From contig NZ_CAJF01000018.1 in NCBI RefSeq assembly GCF_000304335.1, forward strand, positions 1 to 64,000: a stretch of DNA of 64,000 bases. The letters run 5' to 3'. The notes below the pieces were generated by a model. That model saw only the letters and a list, made by a program, of their open reading frames with translations. It ran no database searches and had not been told where the DNA came from. Made by a program: the position numbers and the translations under genes. Below, piece by piece: positions 54,701 to 63,418 of this stretch (position 1 is its first letter; every line of letters starts with the position of its first letter). Source of the stretch: Microbacterium yannicii PS01 (GTDB lineage Bacteria > Actinomycetota > Actinomycetes > Actinomycetales > Microbacteriaceae).

Positions 54701-55458
54701 CTTTCGGCGCCGGCGTGGTGGGAAGCATCTTCGTCGTGGTGATCGCCAGTGTCCTTGGGCGCACAATCGTCGAGCGTCTCCTGCGACATGCAGCGCTTCA
54801 TCGTGCACTCGACGCCGAGCGCCGGTCGTACCTGGCAAAGCCGCTCCGGCGCTCGGCGTGGCTTGGTGGCATCCTCGCCGCATCAGCGATCGCGACCGTC
54901 GCGCTGGCCGTCACTCTGAGCGTGGTCTCTTGGCAGACCGGGCCCGGCACCTGGGTGCTGCTCATCGCGGCGCTGGCCCTGGCCGTGCTCGCGCACGGAC
55001 GGTTCCTGGCTCCGACTATGAGATCGGGCCGGAGTTCGCTCCCAACGGTCTCCGCAATCGTGGTGGCTTTCGCGATCGTAGCGACGGCATGGCTGGTGCA
55101 CCCGATCGAATGGGTGAAAGTCGTCGCGGTGGACGAGATCTGGCATGCGATCATCGCCGCGGCGATCGGCGCGGTGCTGGCATGGGTGCTTACCTACGGC
55201 TGGCTCTTCGGCTTCGCGCGCCGGCCCCGGCCCGGGCCCAAGGTCGCTTCATTTCTTCAGTTCGTGGCGGTCGGCGTTGCAGCCGCATTGACGGCCGCGG
55301 TTCCGTGGCTTGCACCGGCATTCGAGTGGGGTGGGTGGCTCTCGTGGGTATATCCGGCGATCGTCAGTCTCTGGCTGTGGGGCTCCACGGTGTGGTGGCT
55401 GCCGGCGATCTGGAAGTCGGTCTACACGCCGAGTGACGAGCCCGCGCGGCGAGCGTAG
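51715..55458 (+). CDS. Very large patatin-like phospholipase with C-terminal membrane domain
   Basis: About 1247 residues. The patatin catalytic dyad is complete: oxyanion loop KGGVSLAVWIGG (about residues 71-82), nucleophile GASAGGLNAVLYG (Ser near 151) and Asp in VVDGGVTDNVP (near 351). A long middle region (DUF3376-like) is followed by about eight transmembrane helices from residue ~945 onward. This suggests a membrane-bound lipid acyl hydrolase acting on the cytoplasmic side; the substrate is unknown. GTG 51715 is chosen for the AAGGG upstream; GTG 51706 is possible. Confidence 0.85.
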   Translation: MSAFETAEGVADRRAARTEPPDRGTIAPPESFEQGAITLPIGGREPAVRASTDDPPDQPFGRTLRVALAMKGGVSLAVWIGGAVTELDLLRRIRLTGTADHPGAELLVTWPTGTDPLEQHRHVITRATCYAELLVSRRYDRVEIDVLAGASAGGLNAVLYGVAQRVGASTDQILETWQDSGDVWNLLREPQVGSIDSILRGDDYFWGQMTDALSKLHTTAPSHDELVSRVSIDLSATIIDGETSSERGIREGKGHFHFSGGTETDLEGRRIPRRGTVGWERAIERLAYAARTTSSFPGAFEPALIYSGEDAAPSDVVDMRHAFHAHRQARPPTQRSAEPNGRVLDPFRVVDGGVTDNVPIERTLRAIRDRSADRYVNRAMIYLDPSPKLQFDGLVRPVAYEGEAPKRPREGEPGTKRRDERSTFVGVVLTAVGHMLGRESKDDEVDVVEQFRRTLFIEQAKDELFGPITEQPIPRQGNGLPEHVSQAYARFRSGTDFDLLVRVLAEPSLWQLTTDEPAASHLAYSREDLRLLESDFIGRVGSATSRLRLDGICTGSQALVDACRCLIAWLRSIEDAAFWHDETYTLHGLDAVVWPHAIAMASAPSRLDREYLRKALHDALNGAVRRRDAALRCLLQVTDAVGRSGEVDPRRLARAVTSAWLRYANAAEPAESWDELRPLMDLLRAVSHAMDERVGNPPSVVPDERDYDRSSDWARSPWSGIGRTSADFGARDLAPLVAARGMPMVMPAMKYEDITAAECLVQPRAFRTLMQAQMVDGYRALMKLHLPDARKLAMTNGDRRGEKRVSESVRRLMPDDLLRPRTKLAGMGLFNFAGFLSRDWRANDWWWGRVDAAHGIIDVLESFAALPPHPSGEAAALALGQRLRVENAVIDQWSGATASTDVVSRASFRASLGSQTGGLPALDPSYRLAVASRLLRLASQALTRGAGPLSPRRVVQWILRPLLVFVPLALAPARLALVVAILAAPFIAFTSPTSLTFGAGVVGSIFVVVIASVLGRTIVERLLRHAALHRALDAERRSYLAKPLRRSAWLGGILAASAIATVALAVTLSVVSWQTGPGTWVLLIAALALAVLAHGRFLAPTMRSGRSSLPTVSAIVVAFAIVATAWLVHPIEWVKVVAVDEIWHAIIAAAIGAVLAWVLTYGWLFGFARRPRPGPKVASFLQFVAVGVAAALTAAVPWLAPAFEWGGWLSWVYPAIVSLWLWGSTVWWLPAIWKSVYTPSDEPARRA

Positions 55459-55630
55459 CCCGACCACGGTGCTCTTTGTCGGTGTGGCGGGTACGGTGTC
55501 TTTCAGACAAAGGACGCAATGACTGGCGACCGTGCATCCGCGATCATGCAGGAGTGCTCGCCGAACCATGCCCGTGCGGCACCGCCACCAAGACGGCTCA
55601 GCCGCCGCGCGCCCGGTATAGCGTGCCGAG

Positions 55631-55789
55631 CTACTTCATCGTCTCGAGTTCCGCTTGTCGGTGACCATCCGATCGAGTTGCTCGCGCGCTCATGAACAGC
55701 ATGAGATGCCCGTAAGCCAAAATCAACAGCAGTACGACTTGCTCAAACAACCAGATCGCACCACGCCCCAGCGCACGCCAAACTTGCAT
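55631..55789 (-). CDS. Small single-pass membrane protein, 52 residues
   Basis: ATG 55789 follows AGGGGGA at ideal spacing. The protein reads RALGRGAIWLFEQ, then a transmembrane helix VVLLLILAYGHLMLFMSA, then a charged tail ending ELETMK. No family is recognised. It marks the left border of the lower-GC segment. Confidence 0.55.
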   Translation of the reverse strand: MQVWRALGRGAIWLFEQVVLLLILAYGHLMLFMSARATRSDGHRQAELETMK

Positions 55790-56300
55790 TGCACTTCCCC
55801 CTAATCCGACATGCAACCCCAGATTGCGTCGAATGCTTGGAGAGTACACCTTGGCGGTATACGAGAACAGAACCAGGCGCGTGCGCATCGAGGCGGGGCT
55901 AGACGGTGCTGCCGCGGAAGCTGGCCGACCTGGTGGATCGCGTTTGCCTAGCGCGCTTGGGGACCCGTCAAGAACAGCACGCACCGTTCAGGCCTGGCTG
56001 TTCTGTTCGGGATTGTTGCCGACGCACGTTGGGGTCCGGTGTCGAAGCGAACGGTCTAATCTTGCAGCTTGGACGCCGAGATGGCATTCGTGTCCTGCGC
56101 TACTGCCCGGCTAACTCCGGTCGTAGGTTGATCCTCGTCTAGGGCGTCCTTTCTGGCGCACGTCCCACAGGGCGCGTGTCGGCGACGGCGCGCCCGAGAT
56201 GCGAGCTAACGCACGACAGGGTGCGGTGGTGCGAGGACTCGCGAGGAATGTCCAGCGCATTGACAGATCGATCCGTGTCTCCAGAGCGAGCCTTCGACGC
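55790..56300. other. 511-bp stretch without a supported gene, at the edge of the lower-GC island
   Basis: No frame here has protein-like composition and a ribosome site together. The sequence is mixed in GC and may be a scar between the patatin region and the horizontally acquired polysaccharide genes. I see no integrase, att repeat or tRNA. Confidence 0.5.
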
Positions 56301-57452
56301 TCACCGACCGCGAAGCAGGTCAGCGAGACGTCTTGCGCCAGGAAGCTTGAACACGCTGGCCCGCGCCGCCTTTGCTATGTGCTCGCGCCGAATGCCACGA
56401 CGTATCGCGTCCTCCAGTGCTTGCTGCAGGCTCGGGTCCTGCACCGCGTTGTCGAGGATATACGCCAGGTTCTCCTCGGCGAATAGCCGTTCCGAAGGGT
56501 CGGACAGCGGTAGCCGACGCAAGTCGGCAAGATCGAGGGGCGGCAGCGTCTCACAGGCGCCGTCGTGTCCGCTCGCGCGTAAATTCACGCGCGTTCGCAC
56601 GCATTTCTCACAGACTCCACAATTGCCCTCCGTGGCTCCCTGCCAGCACACGCGCAGTGCAGCGCGGGCGCTGGCAGCACTCATGATCGAAGCCACCTTC
56701 TCTGCGCGGGTCTCCGTCGTCGAGTCGTGCCTAAGTCGCTGCACCGAGGACGACCAGTATGGGTCCAGCTCGGGATGCGTACCCCAAGGATGTAGTTGTT
56801 CGGTGTTGTAGCTGGACGCTACTCGAACGTCGCTGACGTGGCGGCGGAGCGCGTAGGACACGCCAGCTAAAGCCGCACCGTGTGCGACGTAGCCCCAGTG
56901 CAGGTATGGGTCCGTGAGTTCGCGAATGTTGGAATCTACGCGAATCGCACGCGCCCCAAATTCTTCCGCCGCGGCCCGTGTGCCGTTCCATGCGAACTCC
57001 AGCCGCGGTGCAGCATCCCAAGGTATGTCGAAGCCTCCGACGAAAATGAGAACGTCTAGCGGAGGCGTTGCGGTCTGAGCGGTGAAGAAGGAATCTACGC
57101 CCCCGCTGAAGAAGGCCCCAGATCCGCCTGCCGGGGTCCCCGTGAGCCGCCCTTCACTTGTGATTTCGATACGGCTGAGCTCTCGCGGGAACCAGCGGGC
57201 TAACACTTCTTGCGCCCGCGCCACGTTCTCCAGCGCCGCTTCGTCGACGTTGCCTTCGAGCCGGAGGTGCGCGCGCAATCGCATGGCGAGAGGGAGGGTG
57301 GCGATCATCCACGACGTGAGGTCGCTTGAGTCATGCTCAACGTCTTCCGATCGCATCCATGGTTGCGCGACACTCCCGTCTGGAAAATGGACAGTCGCTT
57401 CGAGGGCGGTATGCCCGTCTCGGGCGCTAACGACGAGCTCGCGGTTCGGCAC
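56301..57452 (-). CDS. PP-loop ATP pyrophosphatase-like protein
   Basis: 383 residues. The PP-loop is FFSGGVDSFFTAQ (S-G-G-x-D-S), as in asparagine synthetase, QueC and N-acetyl-sugar amidotransferases. A likely zinc site, ATEGNCGVCEKCVRTRVN, follows, with the HPWGTHPELDPYWSS segment before it. These enzymes adenylate a carbonyl or carboxylate and then add N or S. In a polysaccharide cluster a sugar-amidating role is plausible, but no glutaminase partner is visible. It is divergent from the pyruvyl transferase gene across 99 bp. Confidence 0.65.
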   Translation of the reverse strand: MPNRELVVSARDGHTALEATVHFPDGSVAQPWMRSEDVEHDSSDLTSWMIATLPLAMRLRAHLRLEGNVDEAALENVARAQEVLARWFPRELSRIEITSEGRLTGTPAGGSGAFFSGGVDSFFTAQTATPPLDVLIFVGGFDIPWDAAPRLEFAWNGTRAAAEEFGARAIRVDSNIRELTDPYLHWGYVAHGAALAGVSYALRRHVSDVRVASSYNTEQLHPWGTHPELDPYWSSSVQRLRHDSTTETRAEKVASIMSAASARAALRVCWQGATEGNCGVCEKCVRTRVNLRASGHDGACETLPPLDLADLRRLPLSDPSERLFAEENLAYILDNAVQDPSLQQALEDAIRRGIRREHIAKAARASVFKLPGARRLADLLRGR

Positions 57453-57551
57453 CGAAAAAGCCTAGCCCGGAGAGCGCTGTCGACGGCAACATGGCGCTCC
57501 CATCGGCTTTCGCTCGAGCCAATGCTGGGGGTCGCAGGGCGGTAGCCTTCA

Positions 57552-58619
57552 ATGGTGAGCGGACTCAGATCGATCCAGGACACCACAATGAGGATCCTCG
57601 CCGAGGAAATCCCTCCGGGAACGCGCGTTGCACTCGTTGACTTCCCGAATCACCAAAACGCGGGCGACTCATTGATTTGGCTGGGGACGCGCAAGTACTT
57701 GCAGCAGCTCGGTGTCGTGGTCGATTACATCGCAGACATGTCGCGGTACGACCCTGCGCTGCTAAGGGAAGCTGTTCCCGACGGGCCCATTCTGATTCAA
57801 GGTGGCGGAAACTTCGGCGACCGCTGGACTGCGATGCAGGATTTCAGGGAGCGGGTAATCGTCGACTTTCCTGACCGCAAGATCATTCAGCTGCCGCAGA
57901 GCGTCGACTTCTCTCAGGGTGAACGATTGAGGCAAGCGCAAGCCGTGCTTGGCGAGCACAGGAACTTGACACTACTGATACGAGATCACGCAGGCGTTGG
58001 GCGCGCTCGTGAACTATTCGGCGGTACAACGGTCAGGTTCTGCCCTGACCTCGCCCTGGGATACGGGCTACAGTCTCCCGCGAGTCCGCCGAAGCTCGAC
58101 GTCCTGATGCTGATTCGCCGCGACGATGAGTCAGCGAGACATACCATCGAGCTGAGGGAGACTTGGACCAGGCGCGAGACTGAGTGGTCCCTCAAGGGAT
58201 GGGACCTGGCGGCATGGGCGGTGCTGCACATTCCTGGCGCCGTCACGAAACGTTCCAGGTTCGCTGCCCGCAAACTGAAATCTCTGGTCGAGGCCTGCTA
58301 CCAAAGCCAGGCCGAGATCAATGTTCGCGCAGCGACGAAAGCGCTCTCCCTCGGCCGAGTCGTAGTCACCGATCGTTTGCATGCGTCAGTACTCGGCGCC
58401 CTCATCGGGCGTCCGGTTATCGCGCTCGACAATGAGACGGGGAAGGTTCGCGCGCTGTACGAGGGCTATCTGCACAAGCTTGAGAACCTCACGCTGGCAG
58501 GCAACGGGAATGAGGTCCAAGATCGGGTGGAAACGATTCTGGCGACTGCTGACGCTCGTGCCGCATTGAGTACGCGTAATCAAGCTGCCTCAGAAGTAGG
58601 CAGTGGCGGCGGATTTTGA
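57552..58619 (+). CDS. Polysaccharide pyruvyl transferase family protein
   Basis: 355 residues. VALVDFPNHQNAGDSLIWLG, ILIQGGGNFGDRW, IIQLPQSVDFS, RDHAGVGRAREL and VVTDRLHASVLGALIGRPV are the family's conserved steps. It should add a pyruvate ketal (from PEP) to a sugar, giving a negative charge. Its end overlaps the convergent GT4 gene by 40 bp. ATG 57552 is used; GTG 57555 is possible. Confidence 0.85.
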   Translation: MVSGLRSIQDTTMRILAEEIPPGTRVALVDFPNHQNAGDSLIWLGTRKYLQQLGVVVDYIADMSRYDPALLREAVPDGPILIQGGGNFGDRWTAMQDFRERVIVDFPDRKIIQLPQSVDFSQGERLRQAQAVLGEHRNLTLLIRDHAGVGRARELFGGTTVRFCPDLALGYGLQSPASPPKLDVLMLIRRDDESARHTIELRETWTRRETEWSLKGWDLAAWAVLHIPGAVTKRSRFAARKLKSLVEACYQSQAEINVRAATKALSLGRVVVTDRLHASVLGALIGRPVIALDNETGKVRALYEGYLHKLENLTLAGNGNEVQDRVETILATADARAALSTRNQAASEVGSGGGF

Positions 58620-59776
58620 GGGTCCGGGCCAACTCCCTCAACAAAGTCGATGATTCGTCGCATGGTGGTCCGGGCATCGCCAAAGCCGTATCTCGACTCT
58701 GCCCTTAGAGCGCAATCCCTTCGCAGGTCAGCGAGTCGGCTGGGATCTGTCGACACGTCGCAAAGCGCCTCAGCAAGAGATGAAGGATCGGGCGCGGTCA
58801 GGATGCCGCCGCCTGCGCGAAGAATCTCGCGCGTCCCGCCTAGGTCGTACCCCACCACGGGGGTGCCAACGAGAATGGATTCGGCCGTAACGCGCCCGTA
58901 AGCCTCTTCTGACGAGCACACGAGGCTGACGTCCGCTCTCGAGTAGACCCCCCAAGCGTCATCTGTGGGACCGTGGTAACGAATATGTTCTTGCCCGCCT
59001 CCAGCCTCGATCGCGTCGCGCAGTCTCTCGATCGACCGAGCTGAGCCCGACCCGTAGATGTCCAGCGTTACATCGGCCCCATTGCGCCGCGCTTCGAGGA
59101 CCGCAAGGACCGCGTCTAGCTGGCCCTTCTCGCGAAAGACACTCCCTAGCATCACAGCGCGAACACGTCCGGGAACAGAACTCGCTTCATGGCTCGGCTT
59201 CAGCGAGGGTGCTTCGGGGTCGGGCCAACACACCAAGTCCGCTCCGCCCAGCGTCTCGGAAACGTAGTCCGAGACTGCGACCGTACAAGTGGCCTTTCGT
59301 AGAGCTCGAAGGATGACTTTCTTTGGAAGTATCGATTCCAGTGCTCGACTAGATCCAAGGAAGGACTCTCGAACGTATGCGACCACCTTTCGGCCCAACA
59401 GGAGGGACGCGAACAGTGGCGCGGGGGTAACACTGCTGTTGACTATGACCAAGTCCGGCTCGATCCGCCTGAGTAGTACGACCCACGGCAAGACATCCAA
59501 CAGGGCGCTGGTCGTGCGCGCGATTTGACGCGCACGGGTGGTTGTCGGGCTCATCCAATGGCGCGTGCTCCGATATGCGATCGTGACGCCTTCTATTTCT
59601 CGAAGTAGGTCCTCGATAGGGCCAGGCTTCGGAAGCACGATGGATATCCGGCGTGCGACTTGCGACTCGCGAGTTGCTCTTACGAGCGCGACAAGGGAGC
59701 GCTCAGCCCCGGTTTTCTGTTCACCATGTGAGGCGAAGAGCACGTGCTCATAAAGAATCGAGGAAGTCGCGCTCAC
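58580..59776 (-). CDS. GT4 family glycosyltransferase
   Basis: 398 residues, GT-B fold. VLFASHGEQKTGAERSLVAL at the N-terminus; AVMLGSVFREKGQLDAVLAV, LDIYGSGSARSIERL and the E-x7-E donor motif SSEEAYGRVTAESILVGTPV at the C-terminus. The start GTG 59776 overlaps the flippase stop (GTGA). Codon third positions are visibly less GC-rich than in the first half of the window. Confidence 0.87.
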   Translation of the reverse strand: MSATSSILYEHVLFASHGEQKTGAERSLVALVRATRESQVARRISIVLPKPGPIEDLLREIEGVTIAYRSTRHWMSPTTTRARQIARTTSALLDVLPWVVLLRRIEPDLVIVNSSVTPAPLFASLLLGRKVVAYVRESFLGSSRALESILPKKVILRALRKATCTVAVSDYVSETLGGADLVCWPDPEAPSLKPSHEASSVPGRVRAVMLGSVFREKGQLDAVLAVLEARRNGADVTLDIYGSGSARSIERLRDAIEAGGGQEHIRYHGPTDDAWGVYSRADVSLVCSSEEAYGRVTAESILVGTPVVGYDLGGTREILRAGGGILTAPDPSSLAEALCDVSTDPSRLADLRRDCALRAESRYGFGDARTTMRRIIDFVEGVGPDPQNPPPLPTSEAA

Positions 59777-60969
59777 TTGGATCTCCTAACAAGTATGTAA
59801 ATCGCGATCAAGAGTGAGGTGCACTTGGCGATGAATGTCACTGAAGTGGCTATCGCAGCGCCGGTGCCGCCAGCAATCAGCGCGCCGATGGCCACGAGCC
59901 CAAGCGACACGAGTGCGAAAGCGACCGAGTTCTTGGCGACAAAGCGCTCGGCGTGCAGCGCTTGCAGCACCGCGCTCAGTGGCGACGACAAGGCAACGAA
60001 GGGTAGGCCAAAGAGTAGCCAACGCATGATGCTAGAAGCGGCAGCGTAGTCAGCCCCGAGCAAGAACACAATTATCGGTTCGGCCAACATCGAAACGGGG
60101 ATGAGGGCGACACCGAGAACGGCAGCTCCCGCCGTCAACTTTAGGCTAATGGCCCATGCGCGCTCGACTCCCGCGCGTACCGCATGCGGCAGGACCAACG
60201 ACGTCAACGTGCTCGGAACGAGCATGAACGGCGCGGTAATCTTCGAGGCAGCCGCGTACAGACCGGACGCGGCGGGCGAGGCAAGGATGCCGACGATCGC
60301 CGTGTCAAACGAACGAGATTGCACGGAGACGTTTGTTATAAGGAAAGGGGTCGCCCGGCGAGCGATAGTCCGAGCAGGCGTTGCACCGACACCTTCCACC
60401 CGAGAGCGACGAAGATACTGCCGCACGTGGACCTGCGCCGCAAAGGCCCCGGCGAGGTAACCCAACGAGTAGGCCAGAATTGGATCGAGATACAAGAACA
60501 GCAGTCCGACAAATACAATCGTCGATACGATTCGTCGACCGGTTAGCGAGATAGCTGGAGTTGACCGATTTCCGTCCGCAATAGGTAAACACAGCGCGGT
60601 GTCGGTGTTCTTCTCAAGAGCGAGGGCGAGAGCCAAGATGCCCAGCCCGATCGCTAACTCTGGTGACGTGCTGGCCGGCAATGTCGCGCAGAGAAGTATC
60701 GCGACGACTCCTCCCAGAACACTCGTGCCTGCGTTTAAGCGTAACGCGCCGTGTACATCTGCTTGGTTGTGGGAGGCGCGGGCCTTGGAGACGAAAGTCA
60801 TCACGCCGAGATCGCAAAAAACGTACCAAACGAAGAGGACACCCATTGCAGACATGACGATCCCGTACAACGACGGATCAAGAGCTCGCGCCAACAGCAG
60901 GCCAGAGACCGCTTGAAGCGCCGCGGCCGTTACTCGCGCGACAAGCAAGGAAGCAAATTGGCGTTTCAC
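59773..60969 (-). CDS. Oligosaccharide flippase (MOP superfamily)
   Basis: 398 residues with about twelve helices, shorter than the flippase at 36094-37731 and not closely related to it. VSGLLLARALDPSLYGIVMS near the N-terminus and ASPAASGLYAAASKITAPFM in the middle are typical. GTG starts with GTGA overlaps at both ends show tight coupling with the polymerase and GT4 genes, making a complete second Wzx/Wzy-type set. Confidence 0.87.
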   Translation of the reverse strand: MKRQFASLLVARVTAAALQAVSGLLLARALDPSLYGIVMSAMGVLFVWYVFCDLGVMTFVSKARASHNQADVHGALRLNAGTSVLGGVVAILLCATLPASTSPELAIGLGILALALALEKNTDTALCLPIADGNRSTPAISLTGRRIVSTIVFVGLLFLYLDPILAYSLGYLAGAFAAQVHVRQYLRRSRVEGVGATPARTIARRATPFLITNVSVQSRSFDTAIVGILASPAASGLYAAASKITAPFMLVPSTLTSLVLPHAVRAGVERAWAISLKLTAGAAVLGVALIPVSMLAEPIIVFLLGADYAAASSIMRWLLFGLPFVALSSPLSAVLQALHAERFVAKNSVAFALVSLGLVAIGALIAGGTGAAIATSVTFIAKCTSLLIAIYILVRRSK

Positions 60970-62255
60970 CTGGCGAAGTCGATCCTGGGTCTCGTGTGTC
61001 TTACCTCGAGAGCGCGCGCTAAGGGTGCCGGGTTTTGGCGCGATAGGAGAAACAGCGTGCAGACCAGGATCTGTAACGTTGGAAGGGACTCGAGTCCGTC
61101 GTAGCCAATCAGCGATGTAGTCAGCGCTGCTATCGCTGCTGCGGCTGCCGCGTTACGCATTCGCGCTGCGTCCACCATGCGAACAATCATCAGTGCTACA
61201 TATGTCAGAAGCCCCACCATCCCCACGCTTATCAGCAGTTGTAGCAGTGAACTTTCAATCAAGAGGCGCGCCGGATTGAATGGTTCGGCGGTATATCGCG
61301 CCAACCCTGGACCGCCGCCAAGCCATCCGGTGGAATCTGCTGCCCCGACGGCAACGCCAATCACCGAGAAGCGAGCATCATTGGAAGTAGCTGCCTCGGT
61401 AGTGCCCACTCGTGCCTGCAGCAGCCCAACGGATACGACCGCACTGGTTGCCACGGCAATGAGGCCGACCGAAGTCAATTTCCGAAGGCGCGAGGCCTCC
61501 CGAAGCGGGGTGGCGAGCAAGAGGGCCACCGCGACTCCGACACCGGCGGCGATCAGTGCGCCGCGAGATACCGTCACTACGACCGCCGCGCCGGCGAGGG
61601 CGGCAACGGTGAGCGAACCGGCCTTGGCCAACCAGCGGGCGAACGTGTAAGCGAACGCTGCGGAGAAGAACGTTCCGGCATACAGCGGGTGTCCAAAGAA
61701 GCCATGCACGCGATAGGTCGACCACCGTTGAACGGTCGGCACGCCATTCGAAGCGTAAATCGCGTCGAAAATCACGTTGCTCGTGAGCGCGAACTCGACA
61801 AGCGTGTACGCACTTGCCACAACGACGAGCGGTGGTATGAAACGCGTAAGCGTACGGGCCTCCCGATCGACGTCCCGTACGAGGAGTGGCGCGCCGATTC
61901 CGATCGCACAAGCGATAACCCACTGCACGCTCTGGTTTAAGAGCACCGGATCGCTCACCATGAACAGCAGAAACACGGACCACAATACGAAGATGCCAGC
62001 GAGCCATCGGGAAGCGCGCAGCATTCTACTCGGTCGCTGGGATTCCGCCGCCGATTGTCTGCGAAACAGTGCCCTACGCACGAGCCATAACACCAGTGCC
62101 AAGAAGGCCGGATGCAGATAAACAGGTAACGCTGCTGGAAGAGCAAATTTCGGAAGCGCGACGAATAGGAGGAGGGAGATGGCTGGCAACCAAGCGACCG
62201 GAATTAGCATTCCAGCGACAAGGGATGCGAGAAGAGTCGAAACGATCGCGAACAA
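60966..62255 (-). CDS. O-antigen polymerase/ligase-like membrane protein
   Basis: 429 residues with about eleven transmembrane helices. RVHGFFGHPLYAGTFFSAAF and WLGGGPGLARYTAEPFNP followed by ESSLLQLLISVGMVGLL match the Wzy_C/WaaL signature region. The start is a rare TTG at 62255, supported by GGAGGG eight bases upstream. Confidence 0.82.
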   Translation of the reverse strand: MFAIVSTLLASLVAGMLIPVAWLPAISLLLFVALPKFALPAALPVYLHPAFLALVLWLVRRALFRRQSAAESQRPSRMLRASRWLAGIFVLWSVFLLFMVSDPVLLNQSVQWVIACAIGIGAPLLVRDVDREARTLTRFIPPLVVVASAYTLVEFALTSNVIFDAIYASNGVPTVQRWSTYRVHGFFGHPLYAGTFFSAAFAYTFARWLAKAGSLTVAALAGAAVVVTVSRGALIAAGVGVAVALLLATPLREASRLRKLTSVGLIAVATSAVVSVGLLQARVGTTEAATSNDARFSVIGVAVGAADSTGWLGGGPGLARYTAEPFNPARLLIESSLLQLLISVGMVGLLTYVALMIVRMVDAARMRNAAAAAAIAALTTSLIGYDGLESLPTLQILVCTLFLLSRQNPAPLARALEVRHTRPRIDFAR

Positions 62256-62332
62256 CTAGATCGCCCTCCGCGTTCCACAATGACGTAGCAGTATCGCGTC
62301 TGATGACCTTCGCGTGTCTTGAGCCAATCGAG

Positions 62333-63418
62333 TCACGGACGAGCCCCCTTGACTACGTCAGCGATGATTGTCGCCAATCGACCGATCATTTGCGCGCTAC
62401 TGTGATGATCCCGAATATGTGACGCGGCGAAGTCGCCGTGCTGCTCGGCTCGATCTAGCGCTTTCTGGATCTGATCGGCAAGCCCCGCGGCGTCGCCCTC
62501 CGGCGCAAGGAACCCGCTCGCACCATCAATCAAGTACATGTCGGCTCCAGGGGTGTCCGTGAGAACGGAGGATCGCCCCATGGAGCCCGCTTCCAGGACA
62601 GCCGTCATGCCTGATACGTGCAAGTTATGCCGGGTAGCGACCGCCAGCACGCTCACTTCACGGATACGTTGCCGAAGTTCTCGGTGGGTCATCCGCTCAA
62701 GGAGGGTGACGCCGGGAGGCGCAGAGCTAAGCCCGCGTCCCTGCACGAAAATTGGAAGACCCGGATTGCGGTCGGCCAGAAGCTCAAAGGCCTTCAGCAG
62801 GGTCGTATAGTCGCGGTCTACGTCGTTGCCGACGCTGAGCACGCCACGACGCTCGATTCGGGTGCTCTCGAAGAATCGCGTGTCGATACCGAAGGGCAGG
62901 ACCTCGATGCGTGGACCGTCAGTTCCGCCGAGCCAACTCCGTAGCGGCTCAAGCTGTGCGGGACTGAGGCACCAGACGAATGCAAACCGTCGAAGGAGTC
63001 GACGCATGACTGTGAGCTTCAGCCGATCCAACCGCGTACCGTGCTCAAGTAGATCCGTTGCCCAAATCACCCCGCACGCCAGCAGCGAGTCTCGCCGGAC
63101 TGCGGCCATTCGCATGGCAGTGAATTCGTCCCATGCAACGGCCATGGACGCCGAGGATCGCCCCCTCCGGGTCCCTCGAACCAGACCCATGAGAGTTTGA
63201 AATCGCCCAGCGGCTTCAGACGCGACGTACCGAAGCTCGAAGCCGTGGTCGCCCAGTTGACCTAATCCATAGGGGGTCTTATCCGGAACTTCGCCTCGCT
63301 TCCAAGCCTGGTACCAGCGGGATACAGCTTCTTGTCCGCCTGGCAAGAATATTTCGACTTCGCCCTCATATCTGGCTCTCGGAAAGAGGAGGTCGGACTC
63401 ACGTTGCCCTGATCTCAT
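62333..63418 (-). CDS. GT4-like glycosyltransferase
   Basis: 361 residues, GT-B fold. PRIEVLPFGIDTRFFE, RRGVLSVGNDVDRDYTTLLK, LPIFVQGRGLSS and ATRHNLHVSGMTAVLEAGSM are donor-domain features. It resembles the enzyme at 41749-42873 in the VGNDxDRD motif and in the overall layout (both begin with a TPYGLGQLGDH/TPYAYHLAEPE-like segment), so the two clusters share an enzyme type. ATG 63418 overlaps the next gene's stop. Confidence 0.83.
   Translation of the reverse strand: MRSGQRESDLLFPRARYEGEVEIFLPGGQEAVSRWYQAWKRGEVPDKTPYGLGQLGDHGFELRYVASEAAGRFQTLMGLVRGTRRGRSSASMAVAWDEFTAMRMAAVRRDSLLACGVIWATDLLEHGTRLDRLKLTVMRRLLRRFAFVWCLSPAQLEPLRSWLGGTDGPRIEVLPFGIDTRFFESTRIERRGVLSVGNDVDRDYTTLLKAFELLADRNPGLPIFVQGRGLSSAPPGVTLLERMTHRELRQRIREVSVLAVATRHNLHVSGMTAVLEAGSMGRSSVLTDTPGADMYLIDGASGFLAPEGDAAGLADQIQKALDRAEQHGDFAASHIRDHHSSAQMIGRLATIIADVVKGARP

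Noticed and set aside
55515..55700. 58-codon plus-strand frame after the patatin gene
   Set aside because: Pro/Arg/Ser-rich, antisense to the better-supported 52-residue membrane protein, and only a weak ribosome site.
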